Source: Clostridia bacterium
GTDB lineage: Bacteria > Bacillota > Clostridia > Oscillospirales > Acutalibacteraceae
Direction of reading: 5' to 3'
Length of the DNA stretch: 64,000 nt
NCBI GenBank assembly: GCA_017522225.1
Contig: JAFWZR010000026.1
Location: 1 to 64,000, forward strand
The notes beneath the pieces were generated by a model that had not been told where the DNA came from, did no database searches, and was given only the letters and a program-made list of their open reading frames with translations. Made by a program: the position numbers and the translations under genes. Every line of letters starts with the position of its first letter. Positions within the stretch are counted from its first letter, which is position 1. Below are positions 28,092 to 38,628 of this stretch, one piece after another.

Positions 28092-28652
28092 TTATATTTT
28101 ACCTTTAATATTTGTTTTGTCAAGAGCAATTGCTGACGGAATAAATATTAATATGCTTCCGATTGACTGAATAATGTTTCCCGGAATTGTATAAAGCGCT
28201 GCTGTCCAAGGGGCGGGGGAGAGTAAATATCTGAAAATCTCAGATGTGTCGCTTATGGATGCTACGGATATAAGAATGACTTCGGCAACATAATAGCCGA
28301 GCGTGGTAATAAGCACACAGATGGGAAGTGCGGCAATATTTCTGGTTGTCATAATTCTTTCGCCCTTACAGCTGAAGGGCAGAACCAACAGCATTTTTAT
28401 TATGAGCGTAGGTATTATATATAATGTATAGCCGCCGAATAAATCTGCAAACATACCGCCGAGACCTGAACACACCATCGCCAGCGGAGCAGGAAGAAGA
28501 GTGGCAGCAAGATATATTACTGCATCACCGAGATGAATATATCCGTTGTGTGCAGGTATTTTTACATAAAAGGTCAGCACTGTTATCAGTGCCGTAAGCA
28601 ATGATGCAAGAACAGTATGCTGAAGGATTTTTTGCTTTTTAACTCTGCTCAT
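28092..28652 (-). CDS. ECF transporter S component (TIGR04002-like)
   Basis: 186 residues from the ATG at 28652, four to five bases after GAGGT; an upstream in-frame ATG at 28706 lacks a ribosome binding site. Five to six membrane segments with ALLTALITVLTFYVKIP and YIHLGDAVIYLAATLLPAP near the N-terminus are typical of ECF substrate-binding subunits. It needs shared EcfA1A2T energising proteins encoded elsewhere. Co-transcription with the radical SAM gene suggests import of that enzyme's substrate or cofactor precursor, which cannot be named. Confidence 0.75.
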   Translation of the reverse strand: MSRVKKQKILQHTVLASLLTALITVLTFYVKIPAHNGYIHLGDAVIYLAATLLPAPLAMVCSGLGGMFADLFGGYTLYIIPTLIIKMLLVLPFSCKGERIMTTRNIAALPICVLITTLGYYVAEVILISVASISDTSEIFRYLLSPAPWTAALYTIPGNIIQSIGSILIFIPSAIALDKTNIKGKI

Positions 28653-29010
28653 AAAAACCTCACAAAACCAAAAGAATGTATAAATAAGGTATTTTTCCTT
28701 ATTCAAAAAATAAATAATTTAAGAATAAAAAAACAAGTTGTGGTCATTTTTTACAAAAATTTTACCACGTTTTTGTACTGTCTGCAACACCGACCAAACC
28801 CGTTTTTAAAAATTCGTTTAATTTGCTGAAAACCTACCAAAACTTATTGAATTTTTCATATCTTTTTTATTAAAAATCTATTTACAAATTGGATTTAATT
28901 TGATAATATTACTATAAGCCAAAGTGTATTAGTGGGGCTTGTGTGAGCTATCGGGTCACACTAATCCGCTTACAAGTTTTACTTGGCAACAAAAATGGAG
29001 GTGTTTTTAG
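28653..29010 (+). promoter_or_regulatory. Gene-free stretch with promoter and structured leader of the 1215-residue protein gene
   Basis: TTTACA (28881-28886) and TAATAT (28904-28909), 17-bp spacer, form a candidate promoter. The leader (28920-29000) contains ATTAGTG (28928-28934) complementary to CACTAAT (28959-28965). Competing with it is GTGTGA (28941-28946) complementary to TCACAC (28956-28961); both use bases 28959-28961. CTTGT/ACAAG (28938-28942 / 28972-28976) is a third option. This resembles a switchable 5' UTR but matches no riboswitch I know. The remainder is AT-rich with no gene. Confidence 0.45.
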
Positions 29011-32000
29011 ATGAAACAATCTAAAAAGCTGTTGTGCGTATTGCTTTCAATGCTTATGATGTTCTCAGCATTGGCAGTTGGTGCAAGTGCGTACAAATTC
29101 AACTACGAGAGACCGGCAGGTTATGACACTAACTACAAGCCGTATTTCTCAAACGAGCAGTCTGCTTCTGCTATGCTTGATTTCCTTGATGACGAAGTTT
29201 TTGCAGGCATGGATGTTAACGAAGAGATTGTTGGTATTGAGATTAGAATTTACTCTCTCGACTCACTTTTTGACTCAGTTAACAACATCACATCCAGCGC
29301 ACTTTACGGTGTTGCTACAATCCTTGACCTTGGTGATATTGAGGCTTGTGACTGGTCTATTCCGAAGAACGAGAATTTCCGCCGTCGCTCAGCATCTATG
29401 AGTGACCTTGAATTCTTTGCAAAGTTCCTTCAGTTCATTCAGGTTAATGCAGACCCGCTTTATAAGCTCATCGGTAACGACCTTGACCTTGGTCTTATCG
29501 GTAACTTTGTTGACCTCGGCGAAATGATTCCGATGCTTAATGACCTTCACGGTTTCCTTACATACACTATCTATAATCTTCTTATAGATCCTGAAATGCT
29601 TGAGGAAAACTATGACAAGGCTAACTCTAACATTGACCAGATCATCAACGATTTCCTTGCAAACCGTTGTATCAAGTTCATCGGTGACTTGCTTGCAGAC
29701 GCTGAAACAGGTGAGAATCCTCTTGCCGACTTCCTCGGTCTTGCAACAAACGAAGACGGTACACTCAGAGATATGATGGGTCTTGTTCAGCTTTGTCCGT
29801 CACTTACAGCTGACGAAGTTGACATCACAAAGGCATCAATCTATGACTTCTGCAGAAATATCTTCGTTGCTCTTATCGACGACGTTGTTATTCCTTTCGC
29901 AGGTCAGCTTATTGTTGACCTTCTTGAGATTCCTCTTGACGACCCGACAGCTGAGGAAATGTCATACGTTGATATGGTTATCAACCTTTTTGTTACATAT
30001 GAAACAGTTGGTCTTCCTGAGGATGCATCAGCTGCAGAGGTTATGGAAGCATTCCTCAGAATGGTAGGCTGCCCGAACCCTGAAAACCCGAACAACCTCG
30101 ATAAGATTAACTATGGTATCGAGTATGTTCTTAAGGAAGGTATCACAAGCTATATCTACCTTCAGGATGACGGCATCGGCGGCGAATACCTCACAGTTGC
30201 TCCTGACCTTATGGCTCAGCTCGGCGATCTCCTTAAGGGTGTTCTTCCGATTCTCCCGACTCTTCTTTCAGACTTCCCTGTTATTTCAGAAGAAGATACA
30301 GCATACCTTGAGACTGCAACAGAAGAGCAGGTATTTGCTTTTGCAGTTCAGATGATTCTTGATGCATTTGTTGACGGCTTCTATTTCCCGCACAACTGTA
30401 ACTCAATCAAGGAGCTTGCTACATACACACTTGTAAACATCGCTGCTGAAGTTATTCCTTCAGTTGACTTTGAAGCAAAGATTGAATCAGGCGAGCTTAT
30501 TCCTGACTCAATGCAGTGTCTTGACGTTGCAGCGGCAGTTCTCAGATATTACATCGTTGGTCAGATGGGTTACAAGCCCGGCAACACAGTAGCATCTTAT
30601 GAGGCTCTTCTTGACAACCTTACACCGACATTTGACGAGCTTCTTAACGCTGTTTTCGATCAGCTCCTCGGTCAGTACGCAGTTCTCTTTGACCTCTATC
30701 CTGATGATTCATACAAGACACCGGCAAATATGAACAGCCCGTGGTATAAGCTCTATATGACAGTTGGTCAGGTTCTTCCTCTTACAAACATCTTCTACGG
30801 TGTTGAGGACAGCCAGTACGGTATGGAAAACCTTTTCGTTGACAGCATCATCGGTAATATCCTTAACTTTGATATCAACGGTCTTCTCCGTATCATCGGC
30901 CGCCGCGGCGATTCAGAGCTTAACAAGCCTCTCAGCCATGCACTTGTTAACCTTGTCGCACGTGTTCTTAACGGTCTCTTCCGTCTTCCGGGTGAAAAGG
31001 TTTCAGAGCCGTATCTCAACAATAACGACTATCAGCTCAACCTTATCGTTCCTTACGCTTACACAACACTTGATGAGCTTCTCATCGAAAGAAATACAAC
31101 AGACACAGGTGCCCAGTATCCTGCAAGATACAATAGCAATGCTGCTCTTAACGGCACTGGTCTTCAGAGAACAGCTTATATGCTTCTCCACAGCATCACA
31201 GAGATCACAGGACCCGGAACACTTGCAGGTGAGTCACTTGACCTTCTTGCAACACTTATCGGTATCCTCGATCTTGATCAGTTCGATTACATCAAGGTTA
31301 TGTACGAAGATAACCATCCCGCAGGTGAATCCTTCACAATCAAGCAGCTCAGAGAGCTCCACAACGAGCTTAAGCTTCCTGATAACGAGGGTATTAAGTA
31401 CTACGATGAAAGCTATGGGTACTTTGATCAGGTTGACTTCGAGCCGTGGGCATACAACAGATTCAAGGATGTAGTTGAGTCTGTAGGCGATATGATCTAC
31501 AACTACGATATGGCAGACGAAGAACCTGAAAACTACACAGCTCCGACTCGTGCAGAAATCACGTATGCTTACTACGAGCTTCTCCACACACATCAGGATA
31601 TTCTTATGTATTATCCGACAACTGCTAACAACTATCAGTTGAATAAGATTTACCAGAAGGCTATCGACGCTAACTACACTAACTTTGATGCAGAAGGCAA
31701 TCAGCTTTACACAAACCGTTCTTGGGACGCTTACGAAAAGGCATTTGACTTTGCAACTAAGGTTATGGAAGAGTATGCTGTTTACGAGGAAAACGGAACA
31801 CTCGGTGACTACATGCAGTCAAAGGTAAATATGGCTCGTGCACAGCTTCGTGACGCTGTTTACGGACTTAAGCCCAACAAGGGTGACGCTGACTATTCAG
31901 AGCTTGTTGCTCAGATTAACCGTCTCGGTGACCTTTCTGACCCGATGCTCTTCACAGATGAATCAGTTCAGAAGGTTGTTGACAACTTCATTAAGGCAGT

Positions 32001-32658
32001 TGATTTCAACGCTGAGATCAAGTACGATATCGACAGCCAGATCATTGTTGACGGTGTTGCTGATGCACTCCGTGAAGCAATCGACGGCCTCGAGCCCATC
32101 GCAACAATCAGCTTCTACGATCCGTCTCTTCAGTTCGTAGATAACGAGTTCAAGTATCTCTTCGGTTTCGAAGAAGGCTTCTACAATGATGAAGAAAGAG
32201 AAATGTGGGGCGACGACTTCTATTTCTACTTCTCAATCTACTATGGTGCACCTACATTTGGTGATACACTTATCTTCACACCGACAGAAAACGGTAACGG
32301 TACAGGTTCTAAGATTGATATCGCATCTGACCCCGAGGGTGATGGCGTTTACGAAATCGATACACCGTACACACTTATCCTCTTCGGTGACGTTAACGGT
32401 GACAGCTTTGTTGACGGACAGGACGCAGTTGTTATGAGAACTTATGCAGCTTCAATGCTTCGCGTAAGAAACGCAACTAAGCATATCGGCTTTGCAGGTG
32501 ACCTTAACTACGACGGTTCAATCGGTGTTTCTGATGCTAAGATTGCTGAAAATGCAGGTCTTAAGAAGGAAGCTGTAGATCAGGCTCCTGAGGTTTACCA
32601 GAACAAAGAAATCTCATTCTACGATTTGGTTAACACAACAAGAGCACTCGCAGAATAA
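29011..32658 (+). CDS. 1215-residue secreted protein with C-terminal dockerin
   Basis: Signal peptide at residues 1-27 (ending VGASA), then about 1000 residues without a recognised domain: helical segments rich in Leu, Asp and Asn. Residues about 850-1030 contain two FIVAR-like helical units. A dockerin-type pair of calcium loops lies near the C-terminus (GDVNGDSFVDGQDAV, about 1130; then GDLNYDGSIGVSDA, about 1170). No catalytic motif was seen. GGAGGTG precedes the ATG. Codon use resembles highly expressed genes such as tuf. Probably a surface or extracellular structural protein held by a cohesin. Confidence 0.75.
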   Translation: MKQSKKLLCVLLSMLMMFSALAVGASAYKFNYERPAGYDTNYKPYFSNEQSASAMLDFLDDEVFAGMDVNEEIVGIEIRIYSLDSLFDSVNNITSSALYGVATILDLGDIEACDWSIPKNENFRRRSASMSDLEFFAKFLQFIQVNADPLYKLIGNDLDLGLIGNFVDLGEMIPMLNDLHGFLTYTIYNLLIDPEMLEENYDKANSNIDQIINDFLANRCIKFIGDLLADAETGENPLADFLGLATNEDGTLRDMMGLVQLCPSLTADEVDITKASIYDFCRNIFVALIDDVVIPFAGQLIVDLLEIPLDDPTAEEMSYVDMVINLFVTYETVGLPEDASAAEVMEAFLRMVGCPNPENPNNLDKINYGIEYVLKEGITSYIYLQDDGIGGEYLTVAPDLMAQLGDLLKGVLPILPTLLSDFPVISEEDTAYLETATEEQVFAFAVQMILDAFVDGFYFPHNCNSIKELATYTLVNIAAEVIPSVDFEAKIESGELIPDSMQCLDVAAAVLRYYIVGQMGYKPGNTVASYEALLDNLTPTFDELLNAVFDQLLGQYAVLFDLYPDDSYKTPANMNSPWYKLYMTVGQVLPLTNIFYGVEDSQYGMENLFVDSIIGNILNFDINGLLRIIGRRGDSELNKPLSHALVNLVARVLNGLFRLPGEKVSEPYLNNNDYQLNLIVPYAYTTLDELLIERNTTDTGAQYPARYNSNAALNGTGLQRTAYMLLHSITEITGPGTLAGESLDLLATLIGILDLDQFDYIKVMYEDNHPAGESFTIKQLRELHNELKLPDNEGIKYYDESYGYFDQVDFEPWAYNRFKDVVESVGDMIYNYDMADEEPENYTAPTRAEITYAYYELLHTHQDILMYYPTTANNYQLNKIYQKAIDANYTNFDAEGNQLYTNRSWDAYEKAFDFATKVMEEYAVYEENGTLGDYMQSKVNMARAQLRDAVYGLKPNKGDADYSELVAQINRLGDLSDPMLFTDESVQKVVDNFIKAVDFNAEIKYDIDSQIIVDGVADALREAIDGLEPIATISFYDPSLQFVDNEFKYLFGFEEGFYNDEEREMWGDDFYFYFSIYYGAPTFGDTLIFTPTENGNGTGSKIDIASDPEGDGVYEIDTPYTLILFGDVNGDSFVDGQDAVVMRTYAASMLRVRNATKHIGFAGDLNYDGSIGVSDAKIAENAGLKKEAVDQAPEVYQNKEISFYDLVNTTRALAE

Positions 32659-32669
32659 TTTTTAAACTT

Positions 32670-32706
32670 CAGGCGGTACGCAAGTACCGCCTGTTTCTTT
32701 TTTTTG
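32670..32706 (+). terminator. Terminator after the 1215-residue protein gene
   Basis: CAGGCGGTAC (32670-32679) / GTACCGCCTG (32684-32693), perfect 10 bp with GCAA tetraloop, then a T-run. Confidence 0.95.
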
Positions 32707-32758
32707 CCCCACGACTCTATTGCGTAACAGTATTTAAGAATATTTCAATTCAATAAAG

Positions 32759-32787
32759 TTGACTTGAGGTTTTTGTTATGATAGAAT
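32759..32787 (+). promoter_or_regulatory. Putative promoter of the giant FIVAR-repeat gene
   Basis: TTGACT (32759-32764), 17-bp spacer, TAGAAT (32782-32787). Confidence 0.5.
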
Positions 32788-32837
32788 AAATCTGTATAAA
32801 TATATCTTTTTATCGTACAAAATTTGGTGGTGGTAAA

Positions 32838-35800
32838 ATGAAATTAATCAAAAAGGTTATCAGTTTCATACTTGCAGCAGCACTTGTGCTTACAGCGCTG
32901 CCTTTTACCTTTACGGGTTTTGGTATCGTTGCGTCTGCTTCAGTACCTGCCGATTCGACTCTTGATATTGACAGACCTGCAGCGAATGTTACGGTAACAG
33001 AAGTGACACGAGTAGCCTATGCTTCTAACTCAATGAAGCAGCCTGCGGGCAGTAACTCTGTTATCGTCAGAGCGACTCCGTCAGGTGTTCCTATGCTGAA
33101 CGGTTATTTCACTTCGATTGCGTATGCAGGTGAAACCCCTGTTTCTACACAGGTATCTTTTACACCGGGCGTTGAGCTTACATCTGAGCCGACAATCAGC
33201 TGTAGTAATACCACTGTTATTATGAGTGATGCCTACTATTCTAACGGAACATATACGTGGTATGTTTTAAGCGGCACAGCAACAGTCGGAACAACTCTGT
33301 TTTTTACAGTTACATATACACACACATCTGTCAATGCAGTTACAGGTAAAAGCTATACCAATACTTACAATACCTATGGAGCATCATATGTAGAAGCGAT
33401 TATATCTCCTGCAGGCTTGTACTCTACGAAGAGAACTTACGAAGATTTTGTTTTAGGTCAGAGTACAAAGAACCGTTCTTATGTTTCTTCATATATCCTT
33501 GGTGCAAACACCTACGGTGCTCTTTACAATAACGGTGTAGGTGAGGGTAGTGCTTACTTTGAAAGTCAAGGTTCTGCTCCCGGGTGGACTACCGAATATG
33601 GTATGATGCACTATTCTGACGGACACAGCGCAAGCCGTGATTTTAACATCGGTTATGAAGCAGACGATAACAGACCTATTTCTTACATCTATTATGACAG
33701 AAGTCTTCATTCTTCTTTGTCTGATCTTAATCTCCGTATTGTTACCGCCAACCTCGGCGAAGCAGAAAACTCAAATGAAAGAGTTTCGGTTTACCACCAC
33801 GCATCATATATTCAGTCAGGCATCGTCAGAACCTTCAGCTCTTCTGAGGATGACGGTAATCCTACAAACAATTCAATTGCGGCTTCTGAACTGGGTCTTA
33901 CATCGTTCAGTGATTCAATCAGCGGACCCGGTGCAAGCTTCCTTCTTTACTTCACAGGCTCAGGTCCCAGTGGCACGGTCGGGACTCAAAACTATACCGT
34001 TGCGGTCCGTTACCGTACACCTGCGGGTTGGAGTGAGGTTTATGTAGGTCACTCTCATTCTCTCAGCGTTACAACATACGACAAGGGTGCTTTGCGTACT
34101 CTTGTTGAAAGAATTCAGAGTACTGACCCCACCGTAATGACAACCGATGTTCCTGCAGGCGGATTCAAGGGTTACAACCCGCAGTCGTGGTATTATTCTG
34201 CAGGCTGGGAAGCATTCTCAAATGCATACAACTCAGCTAAAGCCTGTCTTGCAAGACCGAACCCGACTCAGGCAGAAATTGATGATAAATGTTCAGCATT
34301 GCAGCAAGCATACGATGCACTTGAGATGCGTGTTGCAGACTACTCAATAGCGAATGCTTATTACAATCAGGCACTTGCAAAGAATAAGAATAACTATACT
34401 CTCGCTTCATGGGCAAAGGTGCAGAATATTCTTGATAATTATGTTTCAAACTACAGCATTATTTATCAGCCTGCAGTTGATAAGCTTGCAGCTGACCTTA
34501 AAAACGCTCTTGATACGCTTCAGGAAGCAAATGCAGATTACTCTGTGTTCAACCAACATCTCACCACTATAAACAACCTTATTCGTAAGGCGGAAACGAA
34601 TTACGGCCTCCCTCCCGAAAAAGCATACAATAACTGGTCAGGTCTTGTTTCAGCACTTACCAAGTCGGGCTGTGTTTATGACGAGCTTGACGGCTATGTT
34701 GTTGCCGAACCTCTTCTTATCAGTCAGCAGCCGACGGTTGATGGTTATGTTATTGTTCTCGAAAGAGCTATCAACGCACTTTCACTTGCTTCGGCAAACT
34801 ATACAGAGTCAGGTAAAGCTGAGTCTGCATACAAGCTCATTAACCTCAATCATGTTGTAAGCGACTGTGCAACCGAGCTTACCGCTGCTTATAATGCGCT
34901 TGTTGAATTGCACGGCAAAGATCTTTCTTATCAGTCAAAGATTTATGAGGCAACAGCCAAGCTCAACGACCTTCTTTCAAAGATTCAGTATAAGCCCGCA
35001 GACACAACTGCCGCAGTCAATATCCTTGCTGTCGCAAATTCACTTGACAGATCAATGTACGAGGATATGACCGCTGTTGATAATGCGATCGCAAACCTTG
35101 AATCAAAGATGAACCTTGATATCAGATATCAGAACGATATCAACCGTGCGGTATCGGCACTGCAGTCGGCTATCGATAACCTCGGCAAAAATGCGGCAGA
35201 TTACACATCGGTTGACGATGCCATTGCTGCCGTACAGGAACGCGAAGAGCTTATCCGCATAACCTATGCCGACACTTATGGCTTTACAGCTGATGTGTTT
35301 TATTCAAACTGGTCAAAGGTTGTAGCCGCTATGGATAATGTTGTCCGCGGTCTGGACCTTACTCAGCAGACAACGGTTGACGGATATGCAACTGCAATTC
35401 TGAACGCACTCAATACTCTTACCGAGAACACTGCAGATTACTCAAGAGTTAATGAGCTTCAGGATGAAGCGTACACAATCGTTTCAACAGGCGAAGCTCT
35501 TTATACGGCAAAGAGTCTGGATAATCTTACATCGGTTTATGTCAATGTGGTTCAGAATAAGCCGATCAGTGAGCAGGCAACGGTTGACGGCTATGCTCAG
35601 AGCATTCAGACAGCTATTGACGAGCTTGAGTATCTTCCTGCTGATTATAAGGGTGTCAATGAGCAGCTCGCTCTGGCACAGGCTGAACTTGATAAGGACG
35701 AGGCTTATGCACTTGCTCATCCGGGTTATACATACTATACTTCAGATTCTGTTTCAGCTCTTAATGTTGCAATTGTATCTGTTGTTGACGGACTGGATAT

Positions 35801-38573
35801 CAGATATCAGTCAGATGTTGACTCCTATGCTGCAGCAATCAAGACAGCTATATCAGAACTTGAATGTGCACCTGCTGATTATACGCAGGTTGACCTCAAG
35901 CTTCTTGAGATTCCGTCAGATCTTACACCTTACACAACTCTTTCAGTTGCAACACTTAATGTAACTGTCAACAGCATTAACCGTACACTTACTGCCGACA
36001 AGCAGGCGACGGTTGACCGTTACATAACCTCGATCGACAATGCTGTCAATAACCTTAAATACAAGTCGGGTGATTACAGTGCTGTAACGGCTGCAATCAA
36101 CAAGGTGCCGAAGGATTCTTCAGTTTATACCGAGGACAGCTGGAATTACCTGCAGGATCAGATTAATACAGTTGTCTACGGCCTTGATATAACTCATCAG
36201 GACGAGATCGATACATACGCGCTCGCAATTGAAGAGGCTATCGAGTTCCTTCGCTATAAGACAGCTGACTATTCAGCTGTTAACGAAGCAATTGAGAATG
36301 CTAATACTGAAATCAATAAGGGTATATATACCGAAGTCAGCGTTAAACTTGTTCAGGAAGCAATCGATGCCGTAGAAAGAGATTATCCGATTAACCGTCA
36401 GGCAGAGGTTGACGCATTTGCGACTGCAATCAACACTGCAGTTTTAAAGCTTGTCAAGAAGACTGCTGACTACACTCAGGTAAACGATGCAATTGCAGCA
36501 GCAAATGCTGAAATTGCAAAGGGATACTATTCAGACGACAGCGTCGCAAAGCTTCAGGAAGCAATTGATGCAGTTGTTGAAGGATACCCATGCGACCGCC
36601 AGAATGAGGTTGATGTTTTTGCGGCAGCAATTATTGATGCTACACAGAAGCTTGAAATCGTCTATGCTGACTATACCGATGTTGATGATGCGATTTACTA
36701 CGCTAAACTCGAGATTGAAAGCGGTCTTTACACAGACGAAACTGTAGAAAAGGTTCAGCAGGCAATTGATGCGGTAAAACGCGATTATCCTATTACCCGT
36801 CAGGAAGAGGTATATGATTTCGCTATCGCAATCGACGATGCAGTAAGTGAGCTTCGTTACAAGCCTGCAGATTATACTGCGGTTGACGAAGCAATTGAAC
36901 TTGCGAATATTGAACTTGCAAAGGATATTTATACTGACAGCAGTATACTTGCACTCCGCAAGGCAGTTAATTCCGTAATAAGAGGCTACAACATCCTTAA
37001 TCAGTCAACGGTTGACGGTTACGCAACTGCAATCTATGCCGCAATGGATAAGCTTCAGGTAAAGGGTGCTGACTACTCCGCAGTCAATGACGCAATCACA
37101 GCTGCAAACGAAAAAATCAATACAGGCTGGTATACTGATGATTCAGTCGAATCACTTCAGGAGGTAATTGCAACTGTTGAATATAATCTCCCGATAGGAA
37201 GACAGGATGAGGTTGATGCTTATGCGCAGGCTATTATCGAAGCGACAGGTAAGCTCATACTCAAGCCGGCTGACTACGAGTATGTTGAACTCACACTTGA
37301 AACTGCTGAATATGAAATCAGCAAGGGAATCTATACTGCTTACAGTATTGAGTATCTTCGCAGTGTGATGGGTTCCGTTGTTTACGGCTACACAATCGAC
37401 CGACAGGATGAGGTTGATGCATTTGTTACGGATATTCAGTCTGCAATCAGCAGTCTCGAATTACTTCCGCCCGACTTCAGCAGACTTGAAGATGCAATAG
37501 ACGAAGCGTGGGCAGAAATCAACAAGGGTATTTACACTGCTGACAGTGTACAAAGCCTTAAGAATGCAATCGAAATCGCTGAAGATGCAATGCAATCAGG
37601 CCGCCTTACAATCAACGATCAGTCTTATGTTGATTCGCTCACATACGCAGTTGAAGGTGAGACAGAAAGCCTTGTTCTCAGAGATGCAGACTACACTGTT
37701 GTAGCAAATGCAATCACATCTGCAAACGAAAAAATAAATACAGGCTGGTATACTGATGATTCGGTTGCTCTTCTTCAGGCAGAGATTGACAAGGTTGTAT
37801 ACGGACTTGACATCACACATCAGTCAGAGGTACAGCAATTCGCAGATAATATAGTTAAACTTACCAATGAACTGGCGTTAAAATTAGCAGATTATACAGA
37901 ACTTCAAAAAATTCTGGATTTGCTTGACAATTCTTCCTCAGAGATTTATACTAATACATATAAAAACTTTAATGAGGTAATGTCTCTCATTAGTTCTTAT
38001 AGAGAGAATACTGTCTCACAGAATATGTCACTTACCATCGATAAACAGTCTCAGGTTGACGAGATGGCAGTAACTCTTCAGGGCTACATTGATATGCTCG
38101 AACCTGAGGAGGTTTTGACTGAAAGCTTTGAGCTTGCAGGCACGGCAGCATTCAAGACAGTACAGGGTAAGACATACATCATCGGTGTCAAAGAAAAGCT
38201 TACAACGACAGTATTCAAGAAGTCATATATTTCATATGAGAACGTAACAGTTGATGTTGTAGCATCAGCGGGCCGATATGTAGGCACAGGTTCGGTTGTA
38301 ACAGTAACCTCGGATCTTACGGGTGAAGTGATTGCAACATATGAGGTTGTACTTTTCGGTGATATCAACGGTGACGCACTTATCAATAACTCTGACTCAG
38401 TTGCATTGTTCCACACACTCGCAGGTGTAGCAGCACCTCTTGCAGATGCATATAAGGTAGCAGCAAACCTCGAAGGAACAAGACCGGTAATCAATAAGAA
38501 CGACAGATCATATCTTGATCAGGTTCTTGTCGGTAAAATGTCAATCGATCAGAGCACAGGTGCGGTTGGTTAA
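32838..38573 (+). CDS. Giant FIVAR-repeat secreted protein with C-terminal dockerin-like domain
   Basis: 1911 residues. Signal peptide about 1-36, then a beta-rich N-terminal region (about 37-420). About 18 helical repeats of 60-75 residues follow (about 490-1750), each opening with ADY(T/S)xV and containing a xQxxVDxxAxxIxxAxxxL segment: the FIVAR-type pattern found in surface adhesins. The C-terminal part (about 1760-1910) has a beta domain and a dockerin-like loop (GDINGDALINNSDSV); its second loop is degenerate. No enzyme motif is present. GGTGG precedes the ATG. Repeats 9-17 are the most alike, suggesting recent expansion. Probably an extended adhesin or scaffold spacer at the cell surface. 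Confidence 0.8.
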   Translation: MKLIKKVISFILAAALVLTALPFTFTGFGIVASASVPADSTLDIDRPAANVTVTEVTRVAYASNSMKQPAGSNSVIVRATPSGVPMLNGYFTSIAYAGETPVSTQVSFTPGVELTSEPTISCSNTTVIMSDAYYSNGTYTWYVLSGTATVGTTLFFTVTYTHTSVNAVTGKSYTNTYNTYGASYVEAIISPAGLYSTKRTYEDFVLGQSTKNRSYVSSYILGANTYGALYNNGVGEGSAYFESQGSAPGWTTEYGMMHYSDGHSASRDFNIGYEADDNRPISYIYYDRSLHSSLSDLNLRIVTANLGEAENSNERVSVYHHASYIQSGIVRTFSSSEDDGNPTNNSIAASELGLTSFSDSISGPGASFLLYFTGSGPSGTVGTQNYTVAVRYRTPAGWSEVYVGHSHSLSVTTYDKGALRTLVERIQSTDPTVMTTDVPAGGFKGYNPQSWYYSAGWEAFSNAYNSAKACLARPNPTQAEIDDKCSALQQAYDALEMRVADYSIANAYYNQALAKNKNNYTLASWAKVQNILDNYVSNYSIIYQPAVDKLAADLKNALDTLQEANADYSVFNQHLTTINNLIRKAETNYGLPPEKAYNNWSGLVSALTKSGCVYDELDGYVVAEPLLISQQPTVDGYVIVLERAINALSLASANYTESGKAESAYKLINLNHVVSDCATELTAAYNALVELHGKDLSYQSKIYEATAKLNDLLSKIQYKPADTTAAVNILAVANSLDRSMYEDMTAVDNAIANLESKMNLDIRYQNDINRAVSALQSAIDNLGKNAADYTSVDDAIAAVQEREELIRITYADTYGFTADVFYSNWSKVVAAMDNVVRGLDLTQQTTVDGYATAILNALNTLTENTADYSRVNELQDEAYTIVSTGEALYTAKSLDNLTSVYVNVVQNKPISEQATVDGYAQSIQTAIDELEYLPADYKGVNEQLALAQAELDKDEAYALAHPGYTYYTSDSVSALNVAIVSVVDGLDIRYQSDVDSYAAAIKTAISELECAPADYTQVDLKLLEIPSDLTPYTTLSVATLNVTVNSINRTLTADKQATVDRYITSIDNAVNNLKYKSGDYSAVTAAINKVPKDSSVYTEDSWNYLQDQINTVVYGLDITHQDEIDTYALAIEEAIEFLRYKTADYSAVNEAIENANTEINKGIYTEVSVKLVQEAIDAVERDYPINRQAEVDAFATAINTAVLKLVKKTADYTQVNDAIAAANAEIAKGYYSDDSVAKLQEAIDAVVEGYPCDRQNEVDVFAAAIIDATQKLEIVYADYTDVDDAIYYAKLEIESGLYTDETVEKVQQAIDAVKRDYPITRQEEVYDFAIAIDDAVSELRYKPADYTAVDEAIELANIELAKDIYTDSSILALRKAVNSVIRGYNILNQSTVDGYATAIYAAMDKLQVKGADYSAVNDAITAANEKINTGWYTDDSVESLQEVIATVEYNLPIGRQDEVDAYAQAIIEATGKLILKPADYEYVELTLETAEYEISKGIYTAYSIEYLRSVMGSVVYGYTIDRQDEVDAFVTDIQSAISSLELLPPDFSRLEDAIDEAWAEINKGIYTADSVQSLKNAIEIAEDAMQSGRLTINDQSYVDSLTYAVEGETESLVLRDADYTVVANAITSANEKINTGWYTDDSVALLQAEIDKVVYGLDITHQSEVQQFADNIVKLTNELALKLADYTELQKILDLLDNSSSEIYTNTYKNFNEVMSLISSYRENTVSQNMSLTIDKQSQVDEMAVTLQGYIDMLEPEEVLTESFELAGTAAFKTVQGKTYIIGVKEKLTTTVFKKSYISYENVTVDVVASAGRYVGTGSVVTVTSDLTGEVIATYEVVLFGDINGDALINNSDSVALFHTLAGVAAPLADAYKVAANLEGTRPVINKNDRSYLDQVLVGKMSIDQSTGAVG
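37092..37762 (+). repeat. Near-identical 53-bp segments within the FIVAR array
   Basis: Bases 37092-37144 and 37710-37762 agree at 51 of 53 positions, including third codon positions, while intervening repeats have diverged. This indicates recent duplication or gene conversion between repeats 14 and 17. Confidence 0.85.
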
Positions 38574-38628
38574 TTAACGGCTTTAATCCATTTAATGGAT
38601 AAAGATATATTTTTTAGGAGGAAATATT

